Position numbers and translations under genes: made by a program
Assembly: GCA_964017125.1 (NCBI GenBank)
Contig: OZ024909.1
Coordinates: 71,115,427 to 71,179,426, forward strand
Reading direction: 5' to 3'
DNA from: Flabesymbios commensalis
Lineage: Eukaryota > Annelida > Polychaeta > Terebellida > Flabelligeridae
DNA: 64,000 nt
Shown here: positions 1 to 11,749 of the stretch, piece after piece
Numbering within the stretch: the stretch's first letter is position 1
How the letters are laid out: each line of letters begins with the position of its first letter
The notes under the pieces: generated by a model
The model's input: only the letters and a program-made list of their open reading frames with translations
The model's database searches: none
What the model was told of the DNA's origin: nothing

Positions 1-2385
1 TATCAAAATCATAGCTACAAAACATGAAATGCTGCTGATACAATACATAAAGATCTGCTCTATTTTCATATTGAACAGACCAAAGCAAGTGACCTTTATC
101 CCAGATGACGTGCAGGTGGTGAGTTTAGGGAGAATGCAACATATTCTCCAGTCTGTCACTTTTACTTCTAGTTTGTCAAACACTGCTGATGGAAATTGCA
201 TCATGAGATTGTATTGATAAAAAACATATTGTATATCAACCAGTGATTTGGCTGAATGATGAAATGTTTGTAGAATGATTTCTCGTAGTGGATTTCCTTT
301 TAGTCCAAGAAATACTAAATGGTCTAGAAAAACATGTTTAATTTGAGTAATTAGATTAAACGAAATATCAAGAAAGATGAGGTTTCTAAGAATACTATTT
401 TGAAAGAAATACATGTTTGTGAGTTTATTATAACTAAAATCTGTAATTACGATAAACGATTTAGATGGAACGTCTGTTGCATCAACATTTTTTATATTAC
501 AAAATGAAACATTCAAATAAATTATACCTGATAAATTTATTTGGTTCAAGATAAGTTTGTTTTGCACACCGTTCAGAATTAATGCTTTAACGTGGTTGAC
601 ATTGGAACCTATTATTTGGCCTAATGTGTTATTAACATTACATGATATGCTGTAACCTGCACACTGACAGCCATCAGGACAGGTGTAACATCCCATTTCA
701 TCATCCATAGAGTATAGACAGTTTACATGTCTATCACATATCTCTTCCCTACTCACACATCGTTTTTCTCCTCGACATTTTAACAACCCTGGACAAGATG
801 ACAAAGGACAAACCAGTTCGTCATCTCCCCATTTACAGTCATATTGTCCATCACAAACAGATGATAAATAAATACAGTAATGGTCTGAGCATTTAAACAT
901 GCCAGGACAGGTCACCGATTGACACAGTTGACCAAAATCAAACAATATGTGACTATCATAATCAACGTTGACTCTAATTTTACATTGTGTTGTCACATCT
1001 GTGCTCTTTTCTCTATCAGATGTAAGTAAAATGTTTTTTGTGATCATAGATTGATTCCAACGACCAGCAGTTCTTCTCAGTTTCAAGCAGAGCTTAAGAA
1101 AAGCAAATGCGGACCAGTGATCAAAGGTAGGCCAATGCACGTTTTTTTGTTGACTAGATATTTTGTGTGACCAATTGTATGATTTATAACTAATTGGCAA
1201 TGTAAATAAATTAATAGTTTTCAATTCAAATTCCCAACAGGCATATTTTTCTTGTATAAGTGTGATGTTGGAGTATAATCCATCACATATAGCATGAATT
1301 GGTAAAATAATTTGCTCTTGATGATCACATAAAACACCATTATAACATGAAAGTGTGAGAGTTGAATTTATCCAGCTGCTGCTAATATTACCATTACATA
1401 TGGCTTCGTCACTTTTGTCAAAACAGTCTGATATATAATCACACCTATAAATCAACAGTATGCATGTTCCATCATCACATTTAAAATACCTATCTTGACA
1501 CTGCATGTTATACGGATGGCTTGTTTTCTCACATATTACACCATTTACACCAATAGAAGCTTCACAGGACTGACATCTCACGCCCCAATCCAGGACTCGA
1601 CCTAGTGTGTCTCTGTTGTATTTTTGATCATTATATTTGATTGCCTGAAAAAAATCCTGTGTTACTATGCTACACTTGTCGTTTACGTTAGTAAAATAAT
1701 TGGAGAAGCCAGAATTACCTGTCAGAAGATGTACCATCTCTGGTATTGCACTATGCGGTGATTGTCTTGAGAGAGTTTGTCCATAAAATGCCTCATACAC
1801 TATGTGTGCTGGTGTGTGCTCAGCATTTCTCTGATAAGGTGCTACACTACTTAGTATTCGTGCTTTAACGGCTGGTATCATGTTTTTGAATGTGAGTGGT
1901 CTAACTTCTAACGTTAAAATGGAAGCATCGCGTGAGGCACATATATCTTGAGCATCATTGTATGACAGCTTCCGTGTTGGCCATGTAACACATGAAAAAC
2001 ACATACTAGAACCTTTCACCGTGAACCAGCCATCATCGCAATCATGTGTATTTAATAAGGACGTTTGTAGTGGTGATGGAGGTGGCACAGGTTGTATGCC
2101 TTGACAAAAATAAGACGTTTCATATTGAGTGTCACAGTGAATTGTTATCATTGGATATGTACCATCCTGTGCCTGGATTGCTACCAGTGCTGTACAGTTT
2201 TTACCTTGTGACATGTCTGGCTGTACAGTGGCGTGTGTATACTGTGTATTATTAATCTTCTGCTTAGTGTACTGACCAAGATGATATTTATATATTGTCA
2301 TATTTTGGTCACCGTATTTTTGGGAAGAATCATACCAAGTAGCATATGTCAACGGCAAACTATTCTCCCAGTGCGTAAAATGGCC
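1..2385 (-). CDS. GRL101-like LDLa/LRR receptor, third exon (runs off left edge)
   Basis: One frame stays open from an AG acceptor (TTTCAG then GGCCAT) at 2386 to the window edge, 795 codons. In order it encodes: the end of a C-type-lectin-like fold; a second lectin-like domain (about 2050-1520) with paired cysteines and a closing GVICEK; LDLa module 1 (about 1506-1397); a spacer; LDLa 2 (912-808) and LDLa 3 (798-685), each with the Cys and acidic CD..SDE-type pattern; an LRR cap and leucine-rich repeats (about 680-150) with FLDISFN- and FLGLKGNPL-type units; a CC-containing hinge (DWRICC); and the start of a hydrophobic membrane segment at 60-1. This order is that of relaxin-receptor/GRL101 type LGRs, rhodopsin-family GPCRs of the cell surface. 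The ligand is not predictable. The 7TM bundle is presumed beyond the edge, so signalling ability cannot be judged. Confidence 0.8.
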
Positions 2386-4348
2386 CTGAAACAAAACATC
2401 ATATCAGCTTGAAACATTAGATTCTCATAGATTCTACTATGGCTACAGTTGTATAGTCTCGCATATCAGCCTGACCTAGTTGTATTCTCCAGAGGGTCAA
2501 GGGCCTTGTATAGCTTGAAGACTCATTCTCAAATTATTTAAAATCTAGTTAAGATTAGCATAGCAGCAGTCCACTATATTCATTTTTTCGAGTTTAAAAT
2601 CGAAATAATATTACTGTCTTGCAATTCATGACCTGTGATCTGATTCAATTATGTAGGTTTATACATTTCTCTCCAAATATCACTCTTCCCAATGCTGACA
2701 TCCAGTGGGCGACAAAGTGACAGAGGAGGTGTGGGGTAGGGGGTCAGCGTAGTAGTAGTAGTAGTAAATCATTGCTTTACGTGACTTTTCGGCACAAATG
2801 GTCTTTAAGTGATATTGTAACACAATAAAAACGTTGTAGTCAATTGATGAGATGAATGATGTACAGATGATGACGCGAGGGTGGGGGTGATAGGGCATGG
2901 TGGGTTATTGAGAGAGTTTTCCTCCGCTCGCCTGATAAGGGGTTCTGGACGGCCGGAGACTTGAGTTTTGCTACGCAATTTAATGCTGAAACTCTGTGGC
3001 ATTTCGCACAGCTCCGCTATCCTTGGTTCGGATAGTCCTCAGAGTAACAATAAGAAGTGTAACTCCATTCATCTCTCTATTGCTGGTTATTTAAGGCTAC
3101 TACGGTCTACACCAGCGCCTGCACTGATGCGGGTGCTGCATTGGCGCCGCTGTTGAGCGGAGGAACCAGGGGTGTGCCACTGGCAATCTGCACGAAGATT
3201 ATGGCCAGATACGAAGAGGCTGCAGCTTCCCTTGGATGATTGCTGTAGACTAGTGTTTCCGTACAATGACGTACAGCATTCAATAGACGGAACAGATCCC
3301 TAATGAGCCTCCCCGGATGGTGGCGAAAAGTATTACTACTAGCAATCATCCCAGGACTCCGGGGATCAGCATGCCGGTAAGGGTGGCGCCAGTTACTTCA
3401 ACAAAAACGCAGGTGTGCGCATGAGACACTGACCCAATATTGATGTAGTGTTGGGCCGACGTCCTACACGATGGACCAGCAATGAACCATTTTTGTGTAC
3501 ATTCTTGTGGCAAGTGTACCCACTTGATCAGTGACGATGTACTCTGTGGCGTGGTGGACGTAGATTAATTCTGATCTTACAAATAAAGACTGTATAGATA
3601 ACTGATCCTGACACTAAATCACCGCCGGGCAATATGAGTGTATGCCTATTCTTACTAGTGAATACAATTGTTTTCTCTAAATATTCATATCCGTATCAGC
3701 CGGGTGAAAAAAGCCTGGATCTGGTACAGTACACCCCTCGGTATGATATAATGCTGTATATTAATATGCCTCTTAAAATTACATGTGTGGGTCCCTATGC
3801 CTGAATCAGCCTAGGCATACTATATAACTTTAACTTGCTTTAGTCTACTGTGTACGGTCTACAGTCTAGATAGTCTCATTGATTGATTGATTGTTTACAT
3901 GCTTAACAATAGGTATTTTTGCTGCAAGCTCGACTATTCATTTGTTATCGGACTGTCAGTGTAGGCCTATAGCAACATTACTACAAATAATTAAATTGGC
4001 ACACTTGTGTAGATCTGTATGACATCTCATGAAATTGTATAATATAAGAAATAGTATACGCTCGGCTTTCCGATGTTTTCACAACGATACTGTATCCACA
4101 ATTCTGAAAACCTAAATCTGAATGAGTTATAAATAAATCCTACATTAACTCAACGTACATTAACTGCACGAAAACATTATGTATTTTCATATTTAAAACT
4201 GATGAAGCTACCTTTAATTTAACTGCAACACCCGACAAATAAATAAACGAATCGAATATTACATTTTAGGGACAACTTGCATGTCATACATGTAGTTGTT
4301 TGAAAAAATACTTTTTATAATCAGCAACATAAAAAGATTTTACAACCA
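2386..4348. other. Receptor intron, no gene seen
   Basis: This is the intron between exons 5264-5117 and 2385-<1. A GC-richer block at about 2930-3600 contains short ORFs on both strands but no recognisable protein. Around 3430-3470 there is a weak match (CCCAATATTG, GTTGGGCCGACG) to the family E repeat described elsewhere. A short (AGT)n run sits at 2748-2765. The rest is AT-rich sequence with no clear structure. Confidence 0.5.
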
Positions 4349-4810
4349 AGGTGTAACATCCCATTTCATCATCCATAGAGTATAGACAGTTTACATGTTT
4401 ATCACATATCTCTTCCCTACTCACACATCGTTTTTCTCCTCGACATTTTAACAACCCTGGACAAGATGACAAAGGACAAACCAGTTCGTCATCTCCCCAT
4501 TTACAGTCATATTGTCCATCACAAACAGATGATAAATAAATACAGTAATGGTCTGAGCATTTAAACATGCCAGGACAGGTCACCGATTGACACAGTTGAC
4601 CAAAATCAAACAATATGTGACTATCATAATCAACGTTGACTCTAATTTTACATTGTGTTGTCACATCTGTGCTCTTTTCTCTATTAGATGTAAGTAAAAT
4701 GTTTTTTGTGATCATAGATTGATTCCAACGACCAGCAGTTCTTCTCAGTTTCAAGCAGAGCTTAAGAAAAGCAAATGCGGACCAGTGATCAAAGGTAGGC
4801 CAATGCACGT
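4349..4810 (-). pseudogene. Recent duplicate of the receptor LDLa2-LDLa3 segment inside its own intron
   Basis: Bases 4349-4810 repeat 681-1142 without gaps; I see only two mismatches (giving D to N and R to K). The copy keeps an open frame for both LDLa modules, but its edges do not match splice sites. Downstream the frame continues into unrelated residues (LVVKSFYVADYKKYFF) and stops. It is therefore a segment copy and not an exon-exact duplication. It could act as a cryptic exon. Near-identity means the event is very recent, or is a haplotype or assembly artefact. Confidence 0.8.
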
Positions 4811-5005
4811 CAAGATAGAGCTTACCCCACCCACCCACACCCCTATCCAATTTATTTTTTCTGGAAATTAATATTCATGAAATATTTTAAAAAAAATTAT
4901 GGTTTTCTAATTTTCTATTTTCTATCCAAAATGGCCCTGGACCCACCCACCCACTTCCAAATGTTATTTGGATGTTTGGATTTTTTTAACTTTGTAACAT
5001 CTTTA
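4811..5005. mobile_element. Possible MITE relative of the 61.6-kb element
   Basis: The block has (CCCACC)n-type motifs at both sides (4821-4838 and 4940-4952) and an outer end GGATTTTTTTAACTTTG. These resemble the element at 61564-61803, which has the same CCCACCCACCC motifs and GGATTTTTTTTAACTTG end. The left terminus is not recognisable, and the block abuts the duplicated LDLa segment exactly. Confidence 0.35.
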
Positions 5006-5116
5006 AAATTACGGTGACATACTAGGGAACACCACCTGATGTGATGATGATGTATGATACCCAATATAACAGTTATAAGTAATGGTATTTGTGGACGCAG
5101 ACTACATGTATCAAAC

Positions 5117-5264
5117 CTGTGTATTTTTGGTGAGACCTGAGAATATGACATCTCCAGGAGCGGCTTTAAGAAACACTTGCTTGTTCAGAGCAGGATTAAT
5201 AGTTTGTGGTAGCGCCATTTTTTTAGATGTACAATCTTTATCTGCTCCAGTCCATGATATCAAC
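5117..5264 (-). CDS. GRL101-like receptor, second exon (lectin-like domain part)
   Basis: A 148-bp exon lies between a good acceptor (TTTATTTCACAG) and a CAG|GTTTGA donor. It takes one base to complete the codon left by the upstream exon (AG|G) and then reads 49 codons, ending at a codon boundary. That is the phase needed by the exon starting at 2385. It encodes a stretch beginning LISWTGADKDCTSKKMALP and continuing into a lectin-like WENSLPLTYATW region across the junction. It was missed as a long ORF because it is short. The phase agreement at both junctions is the main support; the donor is weaker than consensus. Confidence 0.7.
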
Positions 5265-5549
5265 CTGTGAAATAAAGAAACTTAATTGCAACAACATGAA
5301 TAATACAAATTATATCTTATCTGCTATGGTAATATCATATTCGTATTAGTAAATTTGGCTAAATTATTTTTTCAAAGTGATTCCCCGGCATGCTCATTGT
5401 CTAGCTAGCTAATTCGACATCCAGCTAGCTAATTTACCATCCATATGAAATTGTGTTTAATTTTCTAATGACAGCTTGATCTGTTGATTGTCGCTTGATA
5501 AAAATTGTATGAATTTGTACATGCAAGAATTTTGTAGCTTTCTGTAATC

Positions 5550-5738
5550 GACGGAACGAAAATAAACGACGCTGACGAACTCGAAACGAAACTGACGAAA
5601 CGGAACTGACGAAACTGGTTTCCTGTAATCGCCGAAACTGGTATCCTATAATCGACGAAACGAAACTGACGAAACGAAACAGGTTTCTTGTAATCGACGA
5701 AACAGGTTTCCCGTAATCGTCGAAACTGGTTTCCTGTT
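5550..5738. repeat. Degenerate tandem repeat in receptor intron
   Basis: Variants of GACGAAACTGGTTTCCTGTA and CGACGAAACGAAACTG recur with 25-40 bp spacing. The minus-strand ORF across this block is composed of the repeat and is not a gene. Confidence 0.6.
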
Positions 5739-5832
5739 AGTGCATATGGTACGTACAAGGTTTTAAGGGAACTTTATTATATTTAAGGGTATTTCAAAGG
5801 TTCTAATGTATCGAAGGGTACCTAATGATATT

Positions 5833-6062
5833 AGACTTTAGTCGTCAGAGTATGACGTCTGTAGACGTCATACTCTGACGACTAAAGTCTATTCCCGCAC
5901 TGTAAGAGTGAAGATATTTCTAATGACCGTAGACCCATAACACAGGTATTCAAATGAATCGGAAAGAGGTGACTAAGACATTTATGTTGATTTCAAATTA
6001 AAAAAAAACACTTTGGTTTCCATGATTTCTTGAAAGTATTCTAGCGCTTTAGGGGTAAGGGT
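5833..6062 (-). mobile_element. Family C one-sided-hairpin MITE (C1)
   Basis: At the left end is a perfect hairpin: 28-bp arms 5833-5860 and 5863-5890 with a 2-base loop (GT). It is followed by CCCGCACTGTAAG and a body matching the copies at 42204 and 50038 in reverse, ending at AAGCGC-like sequence and AAGGGTT near 6050-6062. The outer TTAA at the hairpin side is lost. It lies in the first intron of the receptor gene. A further decayed partial copy follows at about 6110-6290. Confidence 0.65.
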
Positions 6063-6384
6063 TTGTAAGGGTACTTACGGACATTTATTTTAAATTTATC
6101 AGCTCCTAACAATTTTGAATATAAATGTCTCGTAGTCTTTGTTTACATTGCCTAAGGAATGAATGTCTATTTGACACACCTTGCTGCAACCACACCTCAT
6201 TACATGCTACATAGGTATTCTAATGAAGCGGGAAAAGCTAACTAAGACAGCTATGATTTCAAATTGAAAACTAAATTGGTCTTGGAAATACAATTTGCGC
6301 GCTACCAGGGTTAAATATGGTTCCTTTTTGGTGTCTGATGCTTTACTGATTAGTTGATGTAGGCTATCGTGTAAATCAACTTAC

Positions 6385-8582
6385 CTTCGTTTTGAGAAAC
6401 TGAAATTTGGCCTCTCTGGGACATAAAAGACATCCACGTTAAAAAACATCTTACAATCAGCTTCATAACAATGTCTGTTGTTTGAAAATAAAAATACTGT
6501 AATTCTATATCCCTTGTGTGGTTTATGTGTCAACACGTTATTGCCAACATCTGTTGTATATCGTACTACTGTTTCTCCGTCAGCATCTAGGAAGTATGTG
6601 TGATATTTATATTGTCTGCACTTCATGACACACGTTGTATATCCCACATGAATAAATTGTCCCTCCTCACCAGAATTCCTGTCATAAATTAAATCAAAGT
6701 ATAGCGTTTTAGAACCGCTAGTAGATACGTATGTTAACATATCTTCTCTGGAGAAATCTCTAGTGTTTTCACAATGATTTATCCTATATATATTATTAAC
6801 TAAATAAAGGCCATCACTCCTAGGATCAGGTTCAAATTCACAACTAGATATCATCATTTTGACAAAGACCCTCAACAAGTATAGGTCATCCCAGCAGTGT
6901 GTTTGCGAAAAAGTCAGAGTAGAATTGTATAAATAAAAAAAATCCATCTGCAATCGTGTCGATATAGAATAACGCCTAAATGCTAAATTGTCTCCGGCGT
7001 TAAAAGGCCAGTCCTCCGATGCCACATATTTCATATCTAATTCAATGTTGTTATCACATAATTTAAAATTATCGATCCTTCCCACTGTTATTTCTGTAGG
7101 TCCCAGTGAAGGACCCAGCTCTATAACGCATCTCGTCTCCCTATCTGGTAGAGGTGGTTGACATATGTAAACACTACAACCAGTAGCTTTCTGAAGTGTC
7201 ATTTTCACTTCTGTATCCCACTTATGTGATGTCAAATCATCAGCATAATATACGTTACAAGATGGTGGGGTAGAAATCGCAGTAGCTAGAATAGCTTGAG
7301 AATATCCAACAAGCGACACAAATACATATGCGAGCCACGAGACTGTTGGCGAAAATAAAAATGCACTATTCAAGTCCTCACAAAGCCTAATTTTTCTCAA
7401 CTGATTGATATATATTTGCAATCCTCCATACTGACAGTGATATGGTGATAAATTAGTCATCATGTTAGACCCAGAAAATCTAAATGTGTATAATGTTAAA
7501 CGTATGCTATGCCGGATGGAAGGACTCGAGATGTTGATAAAACAATATACATTTCTTTGATTGCTAGACCTAAGAACTTGCCTCATTGTGTCATCGTTGG
7601 ATTTATAAAAGTCATGACAAGCTTTGTCGTGGTGAAACCTCACACCTGATACTCCAAAATAAAAGTTTGTCAAAGTATTTACACGCAGTCCAATTGATTC
7701 CATTGTCAAAAACGCTGCAAAGCTAGTAGAATAAATATTTAAATTATTAGAACTGATGGCCTTACTCGAATCAAAAATACTATTTGAGCGAGTTCCAGGT
7801 CCGTCGTATATCTTTAAAATAGTGTTAGATATGTCAATGATTGAAGTTTGGATGCGCAAGATTCTGTCCCAATTTGTTATCATATAATATTGATAGTTTT
7901 TTATTTCTACGTCCAATATATCTATTGCTAAGTCTATTACTACTATTTGGCTTGTAGCAAAATACCTTTTTCTTAACATGGACATTTCTTGACCCCAGTT
8001 GGGAGAGAAGCTACTGTATACCAGTTTAAAATTATATGCCATGTATTTGTGTATGGCCAACAATAAAATAACGTTGTTCTCCCTTAGAATTAGTGTCCAA
8101 GGAATTCTGGTGCCACAGTAATATTCATTAGGCCATGACACCAGAATCAAGGAATGCTGCGAACAGTGTACATGTTGGAAAAGCGAAAAGTTAAAATTCA
8201 GAAAGTTGAGATGTAAATAATGATTATCAATGACAGTTATTGATATATTCCCCATAAAATTCATTCCTGGTTTTTCGTCTTTTGCCCAAATAGATCCACA
8301 ATATGAATTCCTTCCTCTTGTAAGAAACGTCAAACTTGTTGAATAGGGTAACGGTCGCTTTGATATACAATGTGACAGCTGTTTTTGCACACACCGTATC
8401 ATATCTCTGTATCTCTGTGTGAGAGATAAAGGGTGTGCTTGGGAAACACAGCTGGCAATATCATGTAATAACAAGGCTTTATAGCGAGATTGGTTTTCTA
8501 AGGATCCAGTCAGCTGTTGAGCACATGCTGTCACCAATGTGGCGAATAAGATGACGAACCACCTTGTCTGGAACATGATCAT
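6385..8582 (-). CDS. GRL101-like receptor, first coding exon: signal peptide and CUB-like domains
   Basis: An open frame of 732 codons starts at ATG 8582 with a hydrophobic N-terminus (MIMFQTRWFVILFATL, then AQQ) typical of a cleaved signal peptide. It ends at a consensus donor (ACGAAG|GTAAGT) at 6385, in phase 2, matching the next exon. The protein is Cys-rich and secreted in style. It holds at least two CUB-like folds: residues ~90-185 (YCGSIW, FLNFNFSL, NEYYCGTRIPWTL) and ~240-330 (ILKIYDGPGTRS, FYFGVSGVRF), with further similar segments to ~725. With the downstream exons this gives a receptor with a CUB, lectin, LDLa and LRR ectodomain. I do not recognise an exact orthologue. A second ATG at 8576 (MFQTRWF) is an alternative start. 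Confidence 0.75.
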
Positions 8583-8608
8583 CTACAGAAGCTACGGAAT
8601 CAGATGAA

Positions 8609-8855
8609 TCAATGCACCTGTCAAAAGCATAGCACCGAGGGTTATCAAAGCCAGTAAATATGTGTGCACATATAACTAGAAGAATCCATATCAATCCACC
8701 TGTCAAAAGATGAAAACCGAATGTTATCACAGCCAGTAAATATCTGTGCACATATAACCAGAAAAATCCACATCAATCCACGGCACCTGTCAAAAGATGA
8801 AAACCGAAAGTTATCACAGCTAGTGAATATGTATGCACATATACATGATATAGGA
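8609..8855. repeat. Three-copy tandem repeat just upstream of the receptor start
   Basis: A unit of about 82-86 bp is repeated three times (markers CACCTGTCAAAAG, TATCACAGCCAGTAAATAT, TGCACATATAACCAG). It lies immediately 5' of the receptor ATG at 8582, so it is probably in its promoter, 5' UTR or first intron. Each unit has a TGTGCACATA core. Confidence 0.75.
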
Positions 8856-9290
8856 CATTATCAATTTCCCTTACAGCTCATGGGATTGTCTTTTTTATTT
8901 TGACGATCTCTGCATGCGAACTAAAAATATGAATATATAATGGGCATACACACATAAAATAGGCATTCAAACGAAGTGGGGAGAGCTTACTAAGCCATTT
9001 GTGAAATTTTCAAGGTGAACAATCTTTAAAAATGTCGAAAATATCAAACAAATAAAACTTTGTTTGGTCCTAAATATAACAGTAATAATTATAAATATTA
9101 AATTAAATGCTGATTACAAATATAAAAAAGCTATAAAAATAAATATAAGACAGTAAGGGGTCGAGGGTGACAAAAATCAATAAAAAATATCGTCAATTGT
9201 CATATGTATACTCAAATTATAACCTCACACAGTTTTGAAAAAATGGCTTGGGTACCTCAACTGCGTCCAGTATCGTACGGCATGGGGCGG

Positions 9291-9578
9291 GGGCCCTAGG
9301 GTAGTGGTTAGCACCGCTGCCTTTCACGGGGTTCGGTTCGGGGTTCGGTCCGGTCCGGTCTCGGCGGTTTGAAAGAAACCAAATTGTTTCTTCCCCATCC
9401 ACGTATAAAACTCAGTATTGTGGGGAGCCTCCTCCCAGACCTCCAGGGATCGAATTTCGAGTCCTGTGTCTTGAGGACTGTGTCATCTCATTCATCTCAC
9501 CATCCTCAGTAGGTTCTCCTGGCCCAGTTTAGCCTATATGTGCACAAAGGTGGCCTAAAGCCCGATTCATTTCATTTG
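9291..9578 (+). mobile_element. tRNA-derived SINE, near full length
   Basis: It begins with a tRNA-like head (GTAGTGGTTAGCACCGCTGC) having A-box-like TGGTTAGC and later GGTTCG/GATCGAATTTCGA B-box-like motifs. It ends CCCGATTCATTTCATTTG. The same unit appears inverted at 18888-19136, and its tail again at 26669-26895. Three copies in two orientations make it a dispersed element. There is local sequence noise (GGTTCGG repeats) in the head. Confidence 0.75.
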
Positions 9579-10654
9579 TTACGGCATTAGGTCTGGCGAA
9601 TAAAATAACCTGACAGAAAATGAACATTACAGCCCCCACCCCTGCCGCCCACCTTATATTAGTGGTCCCCCCCCCCCCTCTTTGATATTCATTCACTTTT
9701 CGTCACTATTCCAGACCATCCTTCTGACTTTAATAAATACATTAATAATAATCACCGCTTCTTAAAAAGAAAACAAACTCAAATAAAATTATTGCTCACA
9801 ATCTCACGTCACGAGTCAATGGCTGATTTGAAAGACTAACGTTACAGTAGTGCAGCGATAAAATACGTATTTAGATGTAGGAAAAGGGAAAAGAGCTAAC
9901 TGAGATATTTATGACGTATTTAAAGGAATAACCATTTGCAGTCAATATAATTTATCAAAATATGTCAACACGTTGAGAGTTGAAAACTTTTGAAAACTGA
10001 TACAATACTAGAATACCACCTGCCAATCGGGGAGTCTCTTCCAGAATGAACAACTTTTTTCCGCGTCGATATTTATGCCTTGACAATTTGTCACGAATCA
10101 TTTTGTTAATTTTTTGTTCCATGAAACTGATATATTAATATTAATTTGAAATGTTGAGGGCTGGAAATGGAATGCTGCTCTATTAAAAAATAAATAAAGT
10201 GTCTAATTTATAAATATCTATATTTATTGCCCAGCCGACCACATGTGGGCATTCATAACTTGCCAATAACGAAATTTCGTAAAGAATTAAATTTCCAATA
10301 AAAAAGTTGAATATCGATCACGTATGCTTGATATTGCTTGGCCAGCCCTGTACCTCGCCAAACTTAATGAACGCCCAAATCTAATGAGTTCTATGTGACT
10401 GACAGGTGGAGTGAGTTGAAACCATGGTTATGCCTACGCGTGCAGTTGGCCTGGTTGGCGGGGTCGCCGGTTTGTTTGAATTTCTCGAGTCTATGAACAA
10501 CATTCTCACACTCTGTGCAGTGATTTTCACTATGAGACATATATCGGTATCAGCCCATATCGCACTCTTGCTGTAGGCCTATTTTGAGCTGCACTGTATG
10601 GTTGGTATGTCATGTGTGACTTGATCGCGTGAGGAAATACAAGCGTTGTTCATT
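9579..10654. other. No gene seen
   Basis: AT-rich sequence with a poly-C run near 9670. Around 9895 and 8950 are weak traces of the family C body (GAGCTAACTGAGA, GAGAGCTTACTAAG). At 10470-10503 a 31-bp stretch resembles 55569-55600. Confidence 0.4.
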
Positions 10655-10657
10655 TTT

Positions 10658-10768
10658 TGTGCGATATGGGAAAATACAACACATATCCAATAAATAAGGT
10701 GTTCGCCTAAAGGCTCACACCGTATTCATTGGATGAGTGCTGTATTTTCCATATCGCATTCAAATAAA
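10658..10768. repeat. Long imperfect hairpin
   Basis: Arms of about 50 bp (left TGCGATATGGGAAAATAC..., right ...GTATTTTCCATATCGCAT) pair around the loop GCCTAAAGGC. Mismatches are few. It looks like a miniature foldback element. No flanking duplication was identified. Confidence 0.65.
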
Positions 10769-11749
10769 CACCGTTTGCATATCTTCGGCTGCAGTCTACA
10801 GTCGGCTAGGCCTATTCCTGGCCCAGCCATATGACCCTGTATACGACAAGTACTTACAAATGGTTGTCTGTTGATTTGAGTGAGCCCTAAGTTATATCTA
10901 TAGGTTTAATATTTTACCAGGTGGAATTTTGACAACCCGGGCCGCCGAAACTAATTAAAATGACCCATAGAAACCGTCATAAATCAGCAATAAAAGGTCC
11001 TGATGGGTTTTAGTTAGTTAAGTCTTTTCTCGTCCGAAAAGAAGGTTTAACCAAAAGAGACGTTTATATCTATGACAAATAAGTCAACAATGACTTTTAT
11101 ATCAATCAGTAATGACTTTTATTGATATCAATAAAATATTTGTCTGTCTGATACAAAATCACATTAAAAAAGAAGTGTTTTTTTAATATACCACAACATA
11201 TCTATTACATTTAATATAATTTTATAATTGAATTGAAGTTCGGGTCAATATGCACGATGATATGCTACTTAGTCATCGGTTATTATCTTTCATTAACTGG
11301 GGTTGCCGAGACAATTTCTGGCTCCAAATCAACTTGAAATTCAAAAGAATCGATTCTTTATTAATCAAACCTAGACTATACCACGACAATTTCAACTACG
11401 CTAACAATAATACAGCTACAAAGAAGAAAGGTATTATACCTTATGTGTAGCAGAAATAGTATAAATAAAAAAAAAGTAACACCAAAGATTTATTTCAGAC
11501 AATATGCTGAACGGATGCAACATCCTACACGACTTGGTAAAAGATATCGTCCCCTTGGATATGAGAGGGTGTGTCTATCGCTTTAACTCTTTCGCTACGA
11601 AATTATTTCAAAATTATGACGGCACATTGTGTAATTATTTAAAATTGACCCTTTTATTACCAGATCCGTCATAACTGGGGATTCCCAACCATAGTTATTA
11701 TTTTATATTATGACGTCATTATCGAGTTTGGAAGGCTTGAAGACATCCA

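Noticed and set aside
2680-3349. Short ORFs in the GC-richer part of the receptor intron as an independent gene
   Set aside because: Overlapping frames on both strands, no domain, and no matching splice signals.
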